NCBI GenBank assembly: GCA_021159825.1
Contig: JAGHDR010000055.1
Coordinates: 1-9,770, forward strand
Length of the DNA stretch: 9,770 nt
Direction of reading: 5' to 3'
Source: Deltaproteobacteria bacterium
GTDB taxonomy: Bacteria > Desulfobacterota > DSM-4660 > Desulfatiglandales > Desulfatiglandaceae
Below the pieces are notes generated by a model. The model was not told where the DNA came from and did no database searches. It was given only the letters and a program-made list of their open reading frames with translations. A program made the translations under genes and the position numbers. This document shows, piece after piece, positions 5,561 through 9,770 of the stretch (positions are counted from its first letter, which is position 1; each line of letters opens with the position of its first letter).

Positions 5561-6916
5561 GTGGATGCACATCCTATTCTGATAGTTGGCGATGAAACTG
5601 ACATGAGATCAGCTCTCCTTCATGCGTTGGATGGTTCCGGATATCCAGTTGAAACCGCTTCCACTGGATTTGAGGCCTTGGATAAATTCAAGAAAGACGA
5701 ATTCAGTTTGGTAATAACCGATGTGAACATGGCACAGATGTCCGGTTTTGAGGTCTTGGAAAAAATAAAAAAAATGTCGTCTGAGATTCCGGTAGTATTG
5801 ATTACTGCCGATGGATCTGTCGATAATGCAGTGGAAGCCATGAAAAAAGGGGCTTCAGATTATATTTTGAGACCTTTTTCCCATGAAATCATACAACTTG
5901 CGGTCAGAAAGGCCACAAAGAATCGAAACGGTAGGGCCAAAATTAGTTTCCAAAATGGCTATTTAAGGAGAGATCAAAAAAGCAAAAGGATTATAACCCA
6001 GGATCCGAAGTTGATTAACATATTGAAACTGGCCGAGAACGTGGCACGGAGCAACGCCACAATCCTTATACAGGGCGAGAGTGGGACGGGGAAGGAGATG
6101 GTTGCATCTTATATTCATCATCATAGCAGTCAAAATGACGGTCCTTATGTGGCTGTAAACTGTGCCTCCTTGCCGGATGGTCTGGCGGAAAGTGAGCTGT
6201 TCGGCCATGAAAAAGGATCTTTTACGGGTGCTGTGAACAGAAAGATCGGCAAGTTTGAGCTGGCGAATCGCGGCACGATTGTCTTGGATGAGATTAGTGA
6301 GATGCCCATGCCGATTCAGGCCAAGCTGCTGAGGGCGCTCCAGGAAAGGATCATTGACCGGGTCGGCGGGAGCAGGCCTGTCCCGATCGATGTGAGGGTC
6401 ATTGCCATAAGCAATATTGATGTGAAGAAGGCTGTCAAAGAAGGGAAATTCAGGGAAGACCTCTATTACAGGTTGAATGTTATCCCCATTATTATCCCTC
6501 CTTTGCGTAGGAGGAGTGGGGATATCCCTCTTTTGGCTGATCATTTTTTGAGGAAGTATGGGTCAAACAATGGGACAGGGGTCAAGAAGATGTCTGACAG
6601 TACCATTTCTACTCTCCTCAACCTCGAGTGGAGAGGGAATGTGAGAGAATTGGAAAACACCGTTCAAAGGGCTATTCTTCTAGCGGATGGAGAGGTGATC
6701 TCACCGGAACATCTATTTTTGGGAGAAGCCGAGAGTGAGGAAAAGGACTCCGTCCGGATCAGACCTGGCCTCTCAGTAAAGGAGATGGAAAGGAAACTTA
6801 TTTTTATGACCTTAAAAGACGTCAATGAGAACAGGACCCATGCGGCGGAGATGTTGGGCATCAGCATCAGGACCTTGAGAAATAAATTGCATGAATATAA
6901 AGAGGGGGAGGTGTAA
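5561..6916 (+). CDS. sigma-54-dependent response regulator, FlrC/FleR/FlgR-like, with atypical receiver
   Basis: 451 aa. The receiver (about 1-120) keeps D54 (VITDVNM) and T82. The usual acidic pair reads G10-D11 (LIVGDE instead of LIVDDE), and the conserved Lys is R104 (ILRPF instead of LLKPF). The AAA+ domain has Walker A GESGTGKE (172-179), GSFTGA (219-224) in place of GAFTGA, Walker B IVLDE (240-244), sensor I ISNID, and WRGNVREL (357-364). The Fis-type HTH (about 412-446) has [14 protein letters not shown], as in FlrC/FleR/FlgR flagellar activators (family knowledge). GTG 5561 is the only start that keeps the full receiver; its ribosome-binding site is weak (GAG at 5549-5551). flgB starts 4 nt after the stop, with its Shine-Dalgarno inside this gene. 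It likely activates later sigma-54 flagellar genes. Phosphorylation may be altered or unnecessary. Confidence 0.92.
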   Translation: MDAHPILIVGDETDMRSALLHALDGSGYPVETASTGFEALDKFKKDEFSLVITDVNMAQMSGFEVLEKIKKMSSEIPVVLITADGSVDNAVEAMKKGASDYILRPFSHEIIQLAVRKATKNRNGRAKISFQNGYLRRDQKSKRIITQDPKLINILKLAENVARSNATILIQGESGTGKEMVASYIHHHSSQNDGPYVAVNCASLPDGLAESELFGHEKGSFTGAVNRKIGKFELANRGTIVLDEISEMPMPIQAKLLRALQERIIDRVGGSRPVPIDVRVIAISNIDVKKAVKEGKFREDLYYRLNVIPIIIPPLRRRSGDIPLLADHFLRKYGSNNGTGVKKMSDSTISTLLNLEWRGNVRELENTVQRAILLADGEVISPEHLFLGEAESEEKDSVRIRPGLSVKEMERKLIFMTLKDVNENRTHAAEMLGISIRTLRNKLHEYKEGEV

Positions 6917-6919
6917 CGA

Positions 6920-7336
6920 ATGGAATCACAAGGACTGTTCAAAGGAACATTGCCGCTATTGGAAAAGGCCCTGGATTTAAGGTCTTTGAAACATGCTGTG
7001 ACTGTTTCTAATATCGCCAATAAGGATACCCCAAATTATAAGGCCTTTGACCTGGTTGTTGAGGAAGAACTTGAAAAGGTAATGGGATCAGAAAAAGAGC
7101 TGGGGCTTAAAAGGTCCCGCCGAGGGCATCTCCCCGGGAGGACGATCAGTGGCGGCGCTGTGAGGCCTGGAATTGACAACACATCACAACTCTCGTTTAA
7201 ACGTGATGGAAATACGGTTAATATTGATAAAGAAATGGCAAAATTATCAGCGAACAATTTAATGTATGACGTCTTGGCTCAAATTATATCAAAGAAGTTT
7301 CAAGGGCTTAAAGACGTTATCCAGGGAGGAAAATAG
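6920..7336 (+). CDS. flgB: flagellar basal-body rod protein FlgB
   Basis: 138 aa, a normal length for FlgB. FlgB forms part of the proximal rod in the periplasm and is exported by the flagellar type III system, so no cleavable signal peptide is expected or seen. The N-terminus has the rod-protein motif in SNIANKDTPNYKAFD (about residues 31-45). The C-terminus is amphipathic, with EMAKLSANNLMYDVLAQIIS typical of FlgB. ATG 6920 has GGGGGAGG (6904-6911) 8 nt upstream, inside the preceding regulator gene, so the two are probably translationally coupled. flgC follows after 2 nt. Confidence 0.97.
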   Translation: MESQGLFKGTLPLLEKALDLRSLKHAVTVSNIANKDTPNYKAFDLVVEEELEKVMGSEKELGLKRSRRGHLPGRTISGGAVRPGIDNTSQLSFKRDGNTVNIDKEMAKLSANNLMYDVLAQIISKKFQGLKDVIQGGK

Positions 7337-7338
7337 GC

Positions 7339-7776
7339 ATGAATTTTTTTAACGCACTTCGCGTCAGTTCCTCAGGCCTTGCGGCTCAGAGGATCAGGAT
7401 GAACCTGGCCGCCAATAATCTGGCAAATATCAATACAACCAAGACGCCTGAAGGCGGACCTTACCGAAGAAAAGAGGTGGTCTTTGCCAGTCAGCCCCTT
7501 GAGAAATCTTTTGGGGATACACTAAATTCGCGGATGACCGGCGAGTTATCAGAGGTTCGGGTGGTCGGCATCATTGATGACCCCAGACCTCCCCACACAA
7601 AATACGACCCCAGTCATCCGGACGCGGATGAAAATGGGTATGTGAAAACGCCCAATATAAAACTGATGGAAGAAATGGTAAACATGATATCGGCTACCCG
7701 GAGCTATGAAGCAAATGTAACCGCCATTAAGGCCACGAAAGACATGGCCTTAAAGGCGCTGGAGATCGGTAAATAG
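7339..7776 (+). CDS. flgC: flagellar basal-body rod protein FlgC
   Basis: 145 aa, within the normal FlgC range. It is a proximal rod subunit that assembles with FlgB, FlgF and FliE between the MS ring and the distal rod. The N-terminus shows AANNLANINTTKTPEGGPYR (residues 24-43), the family signature. The C-terminus has EEMVNMISATRSYEANVTAI, the usual coiled pairing region. A strong GGGAGGA (7324-7330) precedes the ATG by 8 nt and lies in the end of flgB. fliE follows after 2 nt, in the usual flgB-flgC-fliE order. Nothing looks broken. Confidence 0.97.
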   Translation: MNFFNALRVSSSGLAAQRIRMNLAANNLANINTTKTPEGGPYRRKEVVFASQPLEKSFGDTLNSRMTGELSEVRVVGIIDDPRPPHTKYDPSHPDADENGYVKTPNIKLMEEMVNMISATRSYEANVTAIKATKDMALKALEIGK

Positions 7777-7778
7777 CC

Positions 7779-8081
7779 ATGGAAAATATTACGATTAATA
7801 ATAATCTGGAAACATCGTTTTCCCTCCCGATCAACGAAAAGGAGCCGCCGGTAGACGGGGGAGGGTCTTTTGGCGACGCGCTTTCGGGAGCGATGGGTAA
7901 AGTCAGCGAACTCCGGAATGAGGCGGACCAGGCTGTCCATGAGTTGGCGACCGGCGAGAATAAGGATATCCATCAGACGATGATTGCCATGGAGAAGGCC
8001 GATGTTTCATTCAAGTTGATGATGCAGGTGCGTAACAAAATTGTAACGGCTTATCAGGAAGTCATGCGGATGCCGGTCTAA
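7779..8081 (+). CDS. fliE: flagellar hook-basal body protein FliE
   Basis: 100 aa, a normal length. FliE links the FliF MS ring to the rod. The variable N-terminus is followed by the conserved C-terminal half containing HQTMIAMEKADVSFKLMMQV, and it ends RNKIVTAYQEVMRMPV, the standard FliE terminus. Only GGAG at 7761-7764 precedes the ATG, at a poor distance, so translation is probably coupled to flgC, which ends 2 nt upstream. The mini-element copy 2 begins 2 bp after its stop codon, separating it from fliF. Confidence 0.96.
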   Translation: MENITINNNLETSFSLPINEKEPPVDGGGSFGDALSGAMGKVSELRNEADQAVHELATGENKDIHQTMIAMEKADVSFKLMMQVRNKIVTAYQEVMRMPV

Positions 8082-8082
8082 C

Positions 8083-8278
8083 GCGGCATAGCCGCAGTTG
8101 TCAGTTGTCAGTTATCAGTTATCAGTTGTCAGCGCTGGAGGTTATTTTGAAATTTGAGGATTTGGAAGTATGGAAGAGGTCTTCACGATCATGTGCGGAT
8201 CTGTATAAACATTTTCAAGATGTTATGGGCATGCTTTTACTGATAACTGATAACTGATAACTGATAACTGACAACTGA
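8083..8278 (+). mobile_element. mini-element copy 2, inserted between fliE and fliF
   Basis: A 196-bp unit with the same parts as 2111-2299: hairpin GCGGC-ATA-GCCGC (8083-8095); five AGTTRTC heptamers plus AG (8096-8132); a 107-bp core (8133-8239); and five CTGAYAA heptamers plus CTGA (8240-8278). The cores differ at 10 of 107 positions, all transitions. It starts 2 bp after the fliE stop and lies in what is otherwise a tightly packed operon. The inverted arrays could form a long stem in the mRNA. The rest of the gap, 8279-8348, holds only the fliF ribosome-binding site. Confidence 0.78.
8147..8257 (+). pseudogene. 36-codon truncated four-helix-bundle protein, copy 2
   Basis: TTG 8147 is preceded by GGAGG (8137-8141) at 5 nt, exactly as in copy 1. 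The product starts MKFEDLEVWKRSSRSCADLY and ends at TGA 8255-8257 within the right heptamer array. It differs from copy 1 by A8V, L15S, I26V and a T33I change within the array, plus silent changes. It has the same truncation point. It is a remnant or a minimal ORF of the element; no function can be assigned. Confidence 0.55.
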
Positions 8279-8348
8279 TGCATATAACGATTTTCTTGTT
8301 TTTTGTGACAGTAAACCAGGCGATAAGGCACTAAGATGGAGAATTGAA

Positions 8349-9770
8349 ATGGCGATCAATGAAATCTCTTCGCAGTTAAAAGCGCTATTTAAGGGCATTA
8401 CGCCTGCTAAGAGATTTACTCTTATAGCCTTGGTGGGTGGTACCATAATAGGCTTTATCTTTTTAATGAACTGGGCGGGAAGTCCTGATTTCCAGGTCCT
8501 TTACTCCAATTTAGGCCCGGAAGATGGCGGTGCCATCGTGTCTTCATTAAAAGAAAAGAGGATCCCGTACAAAATTTCTTCTAATGGCAGCTCCATTTTG
8601 GCGCCGAGTGAACTGATATATGACCTCAGACTCGAATTGGCTGCAAATGGTTTGCCCCGGGGAAGCGGTGTTGGGTTTGAGATTTTTGACAATGCCAAAC
8701 TCGGGATGACCGAATTTGTGCAAAATGTGAATTATCAGAGAGCATTGCAGGGAGAGCTTTCTCGAACAATTGATAGGATTGACGGGGTCGAAAGCTCAAG
8801 GATTCACATCGTTATGCCGGCTAAGTCCCTGTTCATAGAGGAAGAAACCCCGGCAACGGCTTCGGTTTCCCTGAAACTTCGTCCTGGAAGATGGTTGAGC
8901 AAAGATCAAATCCAGGCGGTTGTTCATCTTGTTTCTTCGAGTATTTCCGGCCTGAGTCCCGAAAATATAACCATAGTGGATAACTATGGCAAAATGTTGT
9001 CCGGAACAAAGGACAAATCCGGAACGGGCCAGGTTAGCTCCGATCAGTTGGGTTTGCAGGAGAAAATGGAGAAGAGCCTGGAAAACAGAATACAAACGAT
9101 GTTGGAAACGGCATTGGGTGCTGGAAAAGCAATCGCAAGGGTTTCGTGCGCCCTGGATTTCACGAGGGAAGAGAAAACTGAGGAGTTGTATCAGCCCGAC
9201 AATAAAGCGATACGAAGCGAACAACTTTCCAGCGAGCGGTCCGGTGGGAAGGAAGCAGCACCCTCAGGCGTACCCGGGATACTCTCCAATATGCAAGCAA
9301 AAGAATCTGTTCAGGAAAATACGGAAGCGGCGGCAGCTCAGTCCACTGAGTCTGTTCAGGCTCAAAAAGCTGAAACATCGACCGCAGCCCCATCATTTAT
9401 GAAGCAAGATCGCACTGTCAATTATGAAATAAGCAAGGTCACCAGCCGCATCGTGGAACCATTTGCAAGATTGAAAAGTATGTCGGTAGCGGTGATGGTG
9501 GATGGTATTCACAAAAGTGTTGTGGGAAAAGATAAAAAAACGGAGTGGAAATATTTTCCCAGGACTGATGATGAGATGGCGAAACTTGAAAAAATCGTAA
9601 AACACGCCATAAACTTTAATGCCGAGAGAGGGGATAGCGTGGAGGTGGTCAACCTTCCCTTTGAACCCCGCATGGCCATTGAAGATGAGGAAGCTGAAAC
9701 AGAAAAGGGCTGGTTTTCCACCCTGAGGGAATATGCACCTTCAACGAAGCTGTTCTCCCTGAGCCTCTTG
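8349..9770 (+). CDS. fliF: flagellar M-ring protein FliF (partial, cut by window end)
   Basis: 474 codons are present with no stop before the window edge; FliF is usually about 530-570 aa, so roughly 85% is visible. FliF forms the MS ring in the inner membrane, the base for the rod, C-ring and export gate. The first membrane helix is about residues 23-43 (FTLIALVGGTIIGFIFL). The ring-building domains follow, with VLYSNLGPEDG (52-62), LPRGSGVGFEIFD, YQRALQGELSRTIDRI and ARVSCALDF. Residues about 280-355 form a low-complexity, Ala/Ser/Gln/Glu-rich periplasmic insert. NYEISKVT and VEVVNLPFE mark the last ring-building domain. The second membrane helix would begin at the edge. ATG 8349 has GGAG (8338-8341) 7 nt upstream. 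It is separated from fliE by mini-element copy 2. Confidence 0.97.
   Translation, partial: MAINEISSQLKALFKGITPAKRFTLIALVGGTIIGFIFLMNWAGSPDFQVLYSNLGPEDGGAIVSSLKEKRIPYKISSNGSSILAPSELIYDLRLELAANGLPRGSGVGFEIFDNAKLGMTEFVQNVNYQRALQGELSRTIDRIDGVESSRIHIVMPAKSLFIEEETPATASVSLKLRPGRWLSKDQIQAVVHLVSSSISGLSPENITIVDNYGKMLSGTKDKSGTGQVSSDQLGLQEKMEKSLENRIQTMLETALGAGKAIARVSCALDFTREEKTEELYQPDNKAIRSEQLSSERSGGKEAAPSGVPGILSNMQAKESVQENTEAAAAQSTESVQAQKAETSTAAPSFMKQDRTVNYEISKVTSRIVEPFARLKSMSVAVMVDGIHKSVVGKDKKTEWKYFPRTDDEMAKLEKIVKHAINFNAERGDSVEVVNLPFEPRMAIEDEEAETEKGWFSTLREYAPSTKLFSLSLL

Noticed and set aside
5963..6544. 193-codon minus-strand open frame
   Set aside because: It is antisense to the conserved AAA+ region of the third activator and its translation matches no domain I recognise. 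It is a composition shadow.
8317..8335. Sigma-28-like GCGATAA sequence upstream of fliF
   Set aside because: There is no TAAAGTTT-type -35 at the needed distance, and fliF is normally a class II, sigma-54-type gene in such systems.
8986..9402. 138-codon plus-strand open frame in another frame of fliF
   Set aside because: fliF is continuous and recognisable through this stretch. The alternative frame has no recognisable features.

Overview
The window suggests a flagellated, sigma-54-using Gram-negative bacterium. A sulfate-reducer-type deltaproteobacterium (Desulfobacterota) is my inference, from the FlgB-FlgC-FliE-FliF order behind NtrC-type activators, moderate GC content and many short foldback repeats between genes. 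No marker gene fixes the taxon.

Layout. Positions 1-626 have no convincing intact gene: an unrecognised, probably decayed minus-strand coding remnant (about 1-194) and a roughly 180-bp foldback element (377-556). Then, all on the plus strand: a CheX-CheX-FliN fusion protein (627-2093); a foldback element carrying a truncated four-helix-bundle ORF (2111-2299); a canonical receiver-AAA-HTH sigma-54 activator (2369-3745); a sigma-54 promoter (3879-3894) with a terminator-like leader hairpin; a receiver-less, FleQ/FlrA-like sigma-54 activator (3972-5033); a 527-bp gap with an A/C-rich to G/T-rich foldback, a FleQ-box-like dyad and a second sigma-54 promoter (5403-5418); an FlrC/FleR/FlgR-like activator with an atypical receiver (5561-6916); and the rod/export-base operon flgB, flgC, fliE, fliF. 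fliF runs off the right edge. A second copy of the 2111-2299 element sits between fliE and fliF.

Working model (inference). The two sigma-54 promoters and three enhancer-binding proteins look like a flagellar hierarchy. The FleQ-like protein may act at the dyad upstream of the 5403 promoter and so drive the third regulator together with flgBC-fliEF. That third regulator would act on later genes outside the window. The CheX-CheX-FliN protein would place two CheY-P phosphatase-type domains at the motor switch, analogous to FliY of Firmicutes but with a different architecture.

The points most worth attention are the CheX-CheX-FliN fusion, the two related mini-elements that both keep a start signal and a 36-codon ORF, the plus-strand RNA pairing signature of the 377-556 foldback, the altered receiver of the third regulator, and the FleQ-box match.
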